DNA of 32,713 nucleotides from Streptomyces griseorubiginosus (GTDB lineage Bacteria; Actinomycetota; Actinomycetes; Streptomycetales; Streptomycetaceae). A program made the translations under genes and the position numbers. This document shows positions 7,704-13,991 of this stretch, piece by piece. The number at the start of each line of letters is the position of its first letter. Position 1 is the stretch's first letter. The stretch is taken from positions 1 to 32,713 of the forward strand of contig NZ_WVUG01000070.1 in the NCBI RefSeq assembly GCF_017614965.1. Direction: 5' to 3'. The notes beneath the pieces are model-generated. The model saw only the letters and a program-made list of their open reading frames with translations, searched no databases and had not been told where the DNA came from.

Positions 7704-9215
7704 TCAACTCCGGGGATACGGCCAGGGGTTGGGCAGGCAGTGGATCCCGTCGTGGTCGAGGAACTTGGTCTGCTGCTGCATCACGGGCGCGAGCTGGCCG
7801 TTCTTGGTGCACTGGACGTGGCTGTAGCCGAGTCGATGACCGACCTCATGGTTGATCAACATCTGGCGGTACGCATGGATGTGCGCACCATAGGTCTTCG
7901 ATCCCTGTGCCCATCTGTACGCGTTGATCATGACGCGTTCGGTGGCGGCGGAGTCGCAGGATACGTTCTCCTCGCTGGTGTCCAGGTCGGACTTGGCACA
8001 CCATTTCGCGGTCGTGCCGGGACTGGCGAGTGTGATCACGAAGTCGGGTTTGCCGGAGTCGGTCCGCTCGAACGTGCGGGCGCCGTCGTGGGCCCAGCTG
8101 CGGTCGTCGTTGAGCGTCGCCTGGACCGCCTCGGCGAAGAGCTTGCCGTCCAGTCCGAGGCCCTGTTCGACATCGACCCGGTAGGTGTACTTCTGCCCCT
8201 TCCCCGGTGCCTTGTCGACGCCGGGGATCGCGTCGAACTTGCCCGGCCCCCGGAGCGTGGCGCTGAGCGGGTACTTGGTGTCCATGGCCTGCGCGTACGT
8301 CAGTGTCGCCGTGCTGGGCGAGGAGGAGGGCGCCGCCGAGCCGGTACCGCCCGAGGTCCGGGCGTCCCGCGCCTGGCCGGTCGCCGACCGCGTGCCTGCG
8401 GTGGTGTCCTCGCGGCCGTGCGTGACCTGGCCGGCGACGACGACGGCCAGCACGGTGGTGACGGCGGCGGCCGCGATGCCGGTGAACGTCCGCCCCTTGG
8501 ATCCCTTCGCCTGCGCGGGCACACCGGTGGGCGGCGTGTCGTCGTCGCCGCCGCCGCCGTCGGCGTCGGAAGGTACGCCGACGCGGGTGCGGTCCCAGTC
8601 GGTGACGGAACCGTACGGATCGGCGGGGTGTGCGGAGGCACCGGTACGGGCGGAGTCACCGGTACGGGCGGAGGCACCGGTACGGGCGGAGGCACCGATA
8701 CGGGCGGAGTCACCGGTACGGGGCGAGAAGACGTCGTCCTCCTCGCCGAAGGCGTCCACGTAATCCTGCCGGGGCCCGGGCCCACCAGGGGGCGCCTGCC
8801 GCTGCCGCGGAATACTCACGACGGGCCCTGCGGATAGGCCACGTCCGCCCGCGCCCCGCTCACGCGTCAACTCTCCCCAGCCACCGCCGCTTTCCCGCTG
8901 CTGCGGATGCCCACCACGCACTCGGGGAACGCCCTGCGCGGGAGGGCCATCGAAATACCGAGGGGTTCCAGCCGCGGGCGTCCCCTCGTGGAGCCGGGGC
9001 ATGCCATGTGCGGGAGTGCCGTCCGCAAAACGCGGTACCCCACGCGCGGGAGTGCCGTCAGCCGTACCAGCTCGCCCAGTTCCTCCGGGCTCGGCCGCCG
9101 GCCCGGCTGCAGCGGAGCCTCCGGCTCCCCGGGGCCTCGGCCCGGAGTTGGGCTGTATGTCGCCTGCGTCACCCTTCGCCGCGTCCGTGCGTCCGCGGCG
9201 GCTGTGGCGTCCCAC
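7704..9215 (-). CDS. DUF3152 membrane-anchored protein with HExxHxxGxxH zincin motif
   Basis: A 503-residue protein. Residues 1-240 are low-complexity cytoplasmic sequence with four 12-residue repeats (residues 54-101, GTPARGVPRFAD type) and hexapeptide repeats (167-195, SARTGA type). One membrane segment at 244-264 anchors it with the C-terminus outside. After a Ser/Thr/Ala linker comes the DUF3152 domain (about 305-500). It contains HEVGHRLGYSH at 456-466, a perfect zinc-binding HExxHxxGxxH motif of the metzincin type, plus several Cys that may pair. It is probably a secreted-side metalloprotease or a relic of one. GTG at 9215 has GAGGG eight bases upstream. It lies 8 bases after the hydrolase gene in one operon. 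Its counterpart in M. tuberculosis is, from memory, Rv3207c. Confidence 0.85.
   Translation of the reverse strand: MGRHSRRGRTDAAKGDAGDIQPNSGPRPRGAGGSAAAGPAAEPGGTGRAGTADGTPARGVPRFADGTPAHGMPRLHEGTPAAGTPRYFDGPPAQGVPRVRGGHPQQRESGGGWGELTRERGAGGRGLSAGPVVSIPRQRQAPPGGPGPRQDYVDAFGEEDDVFSPRTGDSARIGASARTGASARTGDSARTGASAHPADPYGSVTDWDRTRVGVPSDADGGGGDDDTPPTGVPAQAKGSKGRTFTGIAAAAVTTVLAVVVAGQVTHGREDTTAGTRSATGQARDARTSGGTGSAAPSSSPSTATLTYAQAMDTKYPLSATLRGPGKFDAIPGVDKAPGKGQKYTYRVDVEQGLGLDGKLFAEAVQATLNDDRSWAHDGARTFERTDSGKPDFVITLASPGTTAKWCAKSDLDTSEENVSCDSAATERVMINAYRWAQGSKTYGAHIHAYRQMLINHEVGHRLGYSHVQCTKNGQLAPVMQQQTKFLDHDGIHCLPNPWPYPRS
8640..8723 (-). repeat. 18-bp coding tandem repeat in the DUF3152 gene
   Basis: Four and a part copies of ACCGGTACGGGCGGAG(T/G)C (plus-strand reading) at 8640, 8658, 8676 and 8694, with a truncated fifth. 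They encode the Ser-Ala-Arg-Thr-Gly hexapeptide repeats of the cytoplasmic region. The near-identity of the copies points to recent slippage or unequal exchange, so length probably varies between strains. Confidence 0.85.
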
Positions 9216-9223
9216 GTCGGCCC

Positions 9224-10414
9224 TCAGCTCCCCGCGCTCTCGGCACCGGATTCGCCGTCACCCGCGACGACCGCGCCACCGTCGCCGGAACCGCCGGCCT
9301 CGGCCGGAGTCGTACCGCCCGTGGCGGCACCGCGGCCGTCGGCGTCGGCGGCAGCCGTGCGCTTCGCACCGCCCCCCGCCCCGTCACCGGCGGCTGCCAC
9401 GGTATCCGGCGTTCGGGCGGCACCCGGACGTACCGGCCCCACCGTCACCCCGTCCGGCAACTCTCCCTTGTCCGCGAGGAGTTCGACGAAAGCTCGGGCC
9501 ACCGTTTCCGGGTACTCCATCATCGCCACGTGGCCCGCCTCCGGCAGGGTCAGCAGGCGGGAGTCGCGGAAGGCGCGGGCCGCTCTGCGGGCCATGCGGA
9601 AGCCGACCAGCTGGTCGCGGCCGCCGTACACGAGGAGCGTCGGCGCGAGGACGCGCTCGGCCTGGCGCCAGAGCCCGTGCTGGCCGCCCAGCGTGTACGC
9701 GTTGACGATCCCGCGCGCGGACCGCGTCATCGCGTCCCAGAAGTACGTCAGCCGCAGCCGCCGCTCCATCTCCTCGACCGCGTTGCGGAAACCCTCCGGC
9801 GTCACCCGCCCGGGATCGCCGTAGCAGAGCATCAGGACGCCGCGGACCCGCTGCTCCGCCGTCCACTCCTTGGTGTAGCGGGTGAAGAGCCCGGCAACCC
9901 CCGGCAGTGCCAGCAGGGCAGTGGGCACGGCGCTGCGCTGGACGAGGAGTTCGGGTAGGGCCGGGGAGACGAGCGTGAGGGTGCGCACGAGGTCGGGCCG
10001 CAGCGCCGCGACCCGCGTGGAGACCGCACCGCCGAGCGAGTTGCCGAACAGGTGCACCGGACCGCGCCCGGCCGAGTCGAGGTAACGGATCACCGCGCGC
10101 GCGTGCCCGGTGACGGAGTAGTCCCCGTCGTCCGGCGGCGGGGAGTCGCCAAAGCCCGGCAGGTCGACCGCCTCGCCGTCGACGACGCCCTCCAGCTCCT
10201 GCATCAGCGCCGACCAGTTCTGCGAGGAACCGCCGAGCCCGTGGACGTACAGCGCGGGCGGCAGCCCCTCGCGCGCGGGGGGCCTCGAACGGACGGTCAG
10301 GGTGATCCCCGGCAAGCCCACCGACCTGAGCCGCTCACCCTCGGCGACCCTGACGGGCGCCACCTTCGGGAGCACATTGGACGCCGGTACGGACGGCAGC
10401 TCGGTCGAAGACAT
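9224..10414 (-). CDS. Alpha/beta-fold hydrolase
   Basis: A 396-residue protein with the complete catalytic triad: nucleophile Ser126 in GNSLGG, Asp267 in GGRDQLV and His295 in AGHVAMME. The oxyanion loop HGLGGSS is at about residues 58-64. The core ends near residue 320; a tail of about 70 residues rich in Ala, Gly and Thr follows and is probably disordered. It should hydrolyse an ester, amide or similar bond, substrate unknown, in the cytoplasm (no signal peptide). The ATG at 10414 has no Shine-Dalgarno but has TAACAT six bases upstream, so the mRNA is probably leaderless. It is the first gene of a two-gene unit with the DUF3152 protein. Confidence 0.88.
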   Translation of the reverse strand: MSSTELPSVPASNVLPKVAPVRVAEGERLRSVGLPGITLTVRSRPPAREGLPPALYVHGLGGSSQNWSALMQELEGVVDGEAVDLPGFGDSPPPDDGDYSVTGHARAVIRYLDSAGRGPVHLFGNSLGGAVSTRVAALRPDLVRTLTLVSPALPELLVQRSAVPTALLALPGVAGLFTRYTKEWTAEQRVRGVLMLCYGDPGRVTPEGFRNAVEEMERRLRLTYFWDAMTRSARGIVNAYTLGGQHGLWRQAERVLAPTLLVYGGRDQLVGFRMARRAARAFRDSRLLTLPEAGHVAMMEYPETVARAFVELLADKGELPDGVTVGPVRPGAARTPDTVAAAGDGAGGGAKRTAAADADGRGAATGGTTPAEAGGSGDGGAVVAGDGESGAESAGS

Positions 10415-10679
10415 GCGGCAATGTTACGAGACGATCACGTGGAGACTGCTGTGTTCGCCGTCACAGACGGTCCGGGCACAGCACGGGCACCCGCACATGA
10501 ACAGGCCCGTACACGCCCCACACACGCCCCGTGCACACACCCGCACACCCGATAGCGTCCGCTCCGCGTGTCTCCTAGGCTCATAAAAAGGGCACCCGCG
10601 TGTGACCCCTGCTTCTTCCAGCGAGATACGCGTGGATTCACAGGCGTGGGAAGTAGGAGACGGAGGAAGGGAGCCCACC

Positions 10680-10904
10680 ATGGCCATCGACCCCACCGAC
10701 CCCGAGACGTTCGAGGACGACGACGCCGAGACGGCGCCGGAGATCGACGTCGAGGCTCCGGAGAACGACGCGGCGGAGCAGTCCGCCCCGCTCACCCCGG
10801 ACCGCGACGACCCCCTGGAGGACGTCGACCCCGGCCGGGCGGACGAGGCCGACCTCATCGAACAGCGTCGTGTCGTCTCCATCGACGAGGACGACTACCG
10901 CTGA
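10680..10904 (+). CDS. Small acidic conserved protein, 74 aa
   Basis: A 74-residue, strongly acidic protein (MAIDPTDPETFEDDDAET to a VVSIDEDDYR end) with almost no hydrophobic core, so probably disordered until bound. The only basic patch is near the C-terminus (IEQRRVVS). The ATG at 10680 follows GGAGGAAGGGAG, a very strong ribosome site; the frame is open to 10602 but no better start exists. It is transcribed away from the alpha/beta hydrolase and precedes a TetR gene. I recognise it as a conserved Streptomyces hypothetical protein without known function. A DNA-mimic or chaperone-like role is possible but unsupported. Confidence 0.8.
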   Translation: MAIDPTDPETFEDDDAETAPEIDVEAPENDAAEQSAPLTPDRDDPLEDVDPGRADEADLIEQRRVVSIDEDDYR

Positions 10905-11059
10905 CGGGGGACATCGGCGCGCCGGAGGGTGCCGTTGAGCTGGAAAGGGGCCGCTCCTTGCCCACTCTGACCCGGTTTGAAACCTTCTGCGCGGCTTTCG
11001 CCGTCGTCCGGTCCGTGAAATTCTGCGCTCTCACCGCGCACACCACGGTTACCGAAAAG

Positions 11060-11065
11060 TACGAT
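11060..11065 (+). promoter_or_regulatory. Possible -10 box for the TetR gene
   Basis: TACGAT lies about 45 bases before the TetR start in a locally AT-richer stretch. No convincing -35 is visible 16-18 bases upstream, so this is weak. Confidence 0.25.
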
Positions 11066-11109
11066 GGCCGCGCGGCGCACACCGCATGTGGACGACATTG
11101 GGAGGCGGC

Positions 11110-11754
11110 GTGACAGCCATCGAGCAGACAGAGGCGGCACGCCCGCGAGGGACGCGCCTGCCGCGCCGTGCCCGACGGAACCAGCTGCTGGGCGCCGCCC
11201 AGGAAGTCTTCGTGGCGCAGGGCTACCACGCGGCCGCGATGGACGACATCGCCGAGCGCGCCGGCGTCAGCAAGCCGGTGCTCTACCAGCACTTCCCGGG
11301 CAAGCTCGACCTCTACCTTGCTCTTCTGGACCAGCACTGCGAGTCGCTGATCCAGGCGGTACGCAGCGCGCTGGCGTCGACGACCGACAACAAGCAGCGC
11401 GTTCGGGCGACCATGGACGCCTACTTCGCATACGTCGAGGACGACGGCGGCGCCTTCCGGCTGGTCTTCGAGTCGGACCTGACCAACGAGCCCGCGGTGC
11501 GCGAGCGCGTCGACAAGGTCACGAACGAGTGCGCGGAGGCGATCTGCGACGTGATCGCCGAGGACACCGGCCTCTCGCGCGCGGAGTCGATGCTGCTGGC
11601 CTCCGGTCTCGGCGGACTCGCCCAGGTCGTGGCCCGCTCCTGGCTGCACAGCGACCGCAGCGTCCCGCGCGACCAGGCGGTGCAGCTGCTGACCTCGCTG
11701 GCCTGGCGCGGTATCGCGGGCTTCCCGCTGCACGGCGTCGAACAGCCCCACTGA
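11110..11754 (+). CDS. TetR/AcrR-family transcriptional regulator
   Basis: A 214-residue protein. The N-terminal DNA-binding domain is clear: RRNQLLGAAQEVFVAQGYHA, then the helix-turn-helix MDDIAERAGVSKPVLYQHF at about residues 44-62, then the PGKLDLYLALL end of the domain. The C-terminal ligand and dimer domain contains DAYFAYVEDDGGAFRLVFES. The GTG at 11110 has GGGAGG immediately upstream; an ATG eight codons earlier is the alternative. It precedes the DUF3107 gene by 177 bases. From memory, TetR next to DUF3107 is conserved across actinobacteria (Rv3208-Rv3208A in M. tuberculosis), which suggests a housekeeping role rather than a drug-efflux switch. Ligand and operator unknown. Confidence 0.9.
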   Translation: MTAIEQTEAARPRGTRLPRRARRNQLLGAAQEVFVAQGYHAAAMDDIAERAGVSKPVLYQHFPGKLDLYLALLDQHCESLIQAVRSALASTTDNKQRVRATMDAYFAYVEDDGGAFRLVFESDLTNEPAVRERVDKVTNECAEAICDVIAEDTGLSRAESMLLASGLGGLAQVVARSWLHSDRSVPRDQAVQLLTSLAWRGIAGFPLHGVEQPH

Positions 11755-11931
11755 AGGCAGCGCCGTCCGGAAGCGACGCCTCATGAAGGCGGGCGGGGGA
11801 CATTTGTTCCCGGTCGCTGTTCGCTCTTGGCGTTCCCGGGCGGAGCGTGCACGTCCCCTCACCGGGCTAATGTGTGCTGCGTACGGCGCGTAAAGGTCGC
11901 GCACTTCACTGACCGTCGGAGGGACATAGCC

Positions 11932-12159
11932 GTGGAGGTCAAGATCGGCGTGCAGCACGCGCCCCGCGAGATCGTTCTGGAGAGCGGTCAGAGTGCCGAG
12001 GAGGTCGAGCAGATCGTGGCCGAGGCGCTGGCCGGGAAGTCGCAGCTGCTGACCCTCGTGGACGAGCACGGCCGCAAGGTCCTCGTCCCGGCGGAGCGTC
12101 TCGCCTATGTCGAGCTGGGCGAGCCGGCCCCGCGCAAGGTGGGCTTCGGCGCGCTGTAG
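11932..12159 (+). CDS. DUF3107 family small protein (TB9.4-like), 75 aa
   Basis: A 75-residue protein beginning MEVKIGVQHAPREIVLE and containing ESGQSAEEVEQIVAEAL, a predicted strand-strand-helix-strand fold, and ending KVGFGAL. The family is found almost only in actinobacteria; the mycobacterial member is known as TB9.4. The function is unknown. GTG at 11932 follows GGAGGGACATAGCC. It is followed by one of the strongest terminators in the window. Location and size suggest a cytoplasmic binding partner rather than an enzyme. Confidence 0.88.
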   Translation: MEVKIGVQHAPREIVLESGQSAEEVEQIVAEALAGKSQLLTLVDEHGRKVLVPAERLAYVELGEPAPRKVGFGAL

Positions 12160-12195
12160 CAAGACAGCTGGAAGACAGCTGGGAAGACGGCACGG

Positions 12196-12234
12196 AGGGG
12201 CCCGGCGACCTACAGGTCGCCGGGCCCCTTTTTT
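12196..12234 (+). terminator. Intrinsic terminator after DUF3107
   Basis: A perfect 14-bp stem (GGGGCCCGGCGACC with its complement) around a TACA loop, followed directly by TTTTTT. It is the only textbook Rho-independent terminator with a T-run in the window. Confidence 0.95.
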
Positions 12235-12345
12235 CCTCCACATGCGGAACACAAGTGCCGCACAGAGGAGGATTGCATTCCGCAGGTCACGGGTATGACG
12301 GGCTACGACCGTGATGGGCAGTGTGGCCGTGTGGGAGGGACCCCC

Positions 12346-12618
12346 ATGATGTTGTTCGAAGCGCTCGGCTCCGCCCTGCTCGGCCTGGTCCTGGCGTGGG
12401 CTGCGGACCGCCGCCTCGGCCATCGACTGCCGGCCCGTTCCCTGGTCCTCGCGACCGGCGTCGCCGGAGCCCTCTTCGGCGCCTTCGTCACCGACAGCGC
12501 CTTCGACCCCGGCAACGTCCTCCTCGTCCTGCTCGGCGCGGCGATCGTCTCGGCGGCCTCCGTGTCGCTGCTCCTGCGTCCGTCGGGGCGACTCCGCCGG
12601 CGCCAGGCGCCGGCGTGA
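12346..12618 (+). CDS. Small integral membrane protein, 90 aa
   Basis: A 90-residue protein with three hydrophobic stretches (ALGSALLGLVLAWAA, LVLATGVAGALFGAFVT, VLLVLLGAAIVSAASVSLLL) and a basic C-terminus (GRLRRRQAPA). The Gly-rich small-helix pattern resembles the GlsB/YeaQ/YmgE type of small stress-linked membrane proteins, but I cannot confirm that family. The ATG at 12346 follows GGGAGGG; a longer reading from 12295 lacks a ribosome site. It stands alone after a terminator and before a 12-bp repeat array. Confidence 0.7.
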   Translation: MMLFEALGSALLGLVLAWAADRRLGHRLPARSLVLATGVAGALFGAFVTDSAFDPGNVLLVLLGAAIVSAASVSLLLRPSGRLRRRQAPA

Positions 12619-12698
12619 CACTGCGACAGCGATTCGGAAGTCTCAAGAACCTCAAGGAACCACGCCCCGAGAGACGACCCCGACCCAAGGCACGTCAC

Positions 12699-12834
12699 AA
12701 GGGACGCGCCCAGGGACGTCTGCACGGACTTCTCCAGGGACGTCTTCAGGGACGTCATGAGGAACGTCTCCAGGGACGTCATCAGGGACAACGGCCGAAG
12801 AGACGTCCCAAGGGACGACGGCCTGAATGACGTC
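12699..12834. repeat. 12-bp tandem repeat array (GGGACGTC core)
   Basis: About ten imperfect copies of CAGGGACGTCNN. Seven or eight are in strict 12-base register (12699, 12711, degenerate 12723, 12735, 12747, 12759, 12771, 12783); two more are shifted by three bases (12798, 12810), and a last one is near 12825. GACGTC is itself palindromic. The array fills the gap between the converging membrane-protein and ferritin-like genes. All three plus-strand and minus-strand readings are open, as expected for a 12-base unit without stops, but none has a credible start. Confidence 0.85.
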
Positions 12835-12875
12835 GGCGGCAACGCCCTTGAGCGGCGCCGGGCCGACCCGGAGCG

Positions 12876-13613
12876 CTAGGCCGCCAGCCCCAGCGCGGCC
12901 ATCCGCTTGGTGTGCGCCTCGGTGATCCGCGAGAACATCCGCCCCACCTCGGCGAGATCGAACCCGTCGGCGACCCCGCCCACGAGCATCGTGGACAGCG
13001 CGTCGCGGTCGGCGACGACCCGCTGGGACTGGGACAGCGCCTCGCCCATCAACCGCCGCGCCCACAGCGCGAGTCGCCCGCCCACCCGCGGATCGGCGTC
13101 GATGGCGGCCCGTACCTTCTCCACCGCGAAGCCCGCGTGGCCCGTGTCGTCCAGCACGGCCAGCACCAGCTCGCGCGTGTCGGAGTCGAGCCGGGCCGCG
13201 ACCTCCCGGTAGAAGTCACTGGCGATCGAGTCGCCGACGTACGCCTTGACCAGCCCCTCCAGCCAGTCCGACGGCGCGGTCTGCTTGTGGAAGCCGTCCA
13301 GCGCGGCGACGAACGGCTCCATCGCGCGCGTGGGCTCCTCCCCGATCTCCGTCAGCCGGTTCCGCAGCCGCTCGAAGTGGTGGAACTCGGCCGACGCCAT
13401 CTTCGCCAGCTCCGCCTTGTCGGCCAGCGTGGGCGCCAGTTTGGCGTCCTCGGCGAGCCGCTCGAACGCCGCGAGCTCGCCGTACGCGAGCGCGCCGAGC
13501 AGGTCGACGACCGCGGCCCGGTACTGGGGGTCCGAGGAGGACCGGTCCCAGTTCTGGGCGGCCACTCCGGTGTGCTCGGCGGGTGCGTCAGAGGTGTTGT
13601 CAGGCGTCGTCAT
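12876..13613 (-). CDS. Ferritin-like (rubrerythrin/MiaE-fold) protein
   Basis: A 245-residue, mostly helical protein. Possible di-metal ligands are Glu46 (YGELAAFERLAEDA), Glu76 and His79 (SAEFHHFERL), and the later pair of helices around DDTGHAGFAVEKV, so it may bind two irons as in the ferritin-like superfamily. The reaction is unknown. The first 25 residues are polar and probably disordered. The ATG at 13613 lacks a Shine-Dalgarno but has TATTGT seven bases upstream, suggesting a leaderless transcript. It is divergent from the DEAD-box helicase. From memory the same neighbour pair occurs in mycobacteria (Rv3210c-Rv3211), so the association is old. Confidence 0.85.
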   Translation of the reverse strand: MTTPDNTSDAPAEHTGVAAQNWDRSSSDPQYRAAVVDLLGALAYGELAAFERLAEDAKLAPTLADKAELAKMASAEFHHFERLRNRLTEIGEEPTRAMEPFVAALDGFHKQTAPSDWLEGLVKAYVGDSIASDFYREVAARLDSDTRELVLAVLDDTGHAGFAVEKVRAAIDADPRVGGRLALWARRLMGEALSQSQRVVADRDALSTMLVGGVADGFDLAEVGRMFSRITEAHTKRMAALGLAA

Positions 13614-13991
13614 GCAGCGCACAATAGTCCGCTCGTCGAGCTGGGGAAGTCCCTGGTCAATCAGTGTGATGACGGCTACGTGACCAAATCGGCCATCGCG
13701 TGTGCGTGATTCCGGGGTATGGTGGTAATGCGCCTGCCGAGTACTCGACGGGCCGCACGTATGAGGATGCCCGGTCGGTGGCCCGATCGGCTCCGACCCG
13801 ACAGCCCTCCACACCGTACGGCACATTGCGTACGGCGCCCGGAGGGACACCCTCAGCGGTACGAGCGCTAGAGCGTCGGCAGTGGTCCCGTGCCCTACGG
13901 CAAGACCGTAAGGCAGCCGACGTCCCCCGGCACGGTCCGTCAAAGACCCCCGCGCTCGCCTCGCACCGCGCCACACAGAAGAGGCAGCACC
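13614..13991 (+). other. Long intergenic region and probable 5' leader of the helicase gene
   Basis: About 380 bases with no convincing gene. The ferritin-like promoter lies at its left end. On the plus strand TATGGT (13718-13723) is a possible -10 without a good -35; if used, the helicase mRNA would have a leader of roughly 270 bases. Inside are a CCGTACGG palindrome, a second nearby CGTACGG, a pairable TACGG..CCGTA (around 13898), and a stretch around 13770-13800 able to fold. Long leaders are typical of cold-inducible DEAD-box genes. Confidence 0.45.

Noticed and set aside
12699..12834. CRISPR array
   Set aside because: Units are contiguous 12-mers without unique spacers, and no cas gene is present.
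12303..12842. Protein frames through the 12-bp repeat array
   Set aside because: A 12-base unit without stops leaves all readings open. None has a ribosome site or a recognisable fold before or after the array.
13814..13842. CCGTACGG palindromes upstream of the helicase as a specific operator
   Set aside because: CGTACGG is common by composition in this DNA and occurs in several gene bodies here; no spacing logic was seen.
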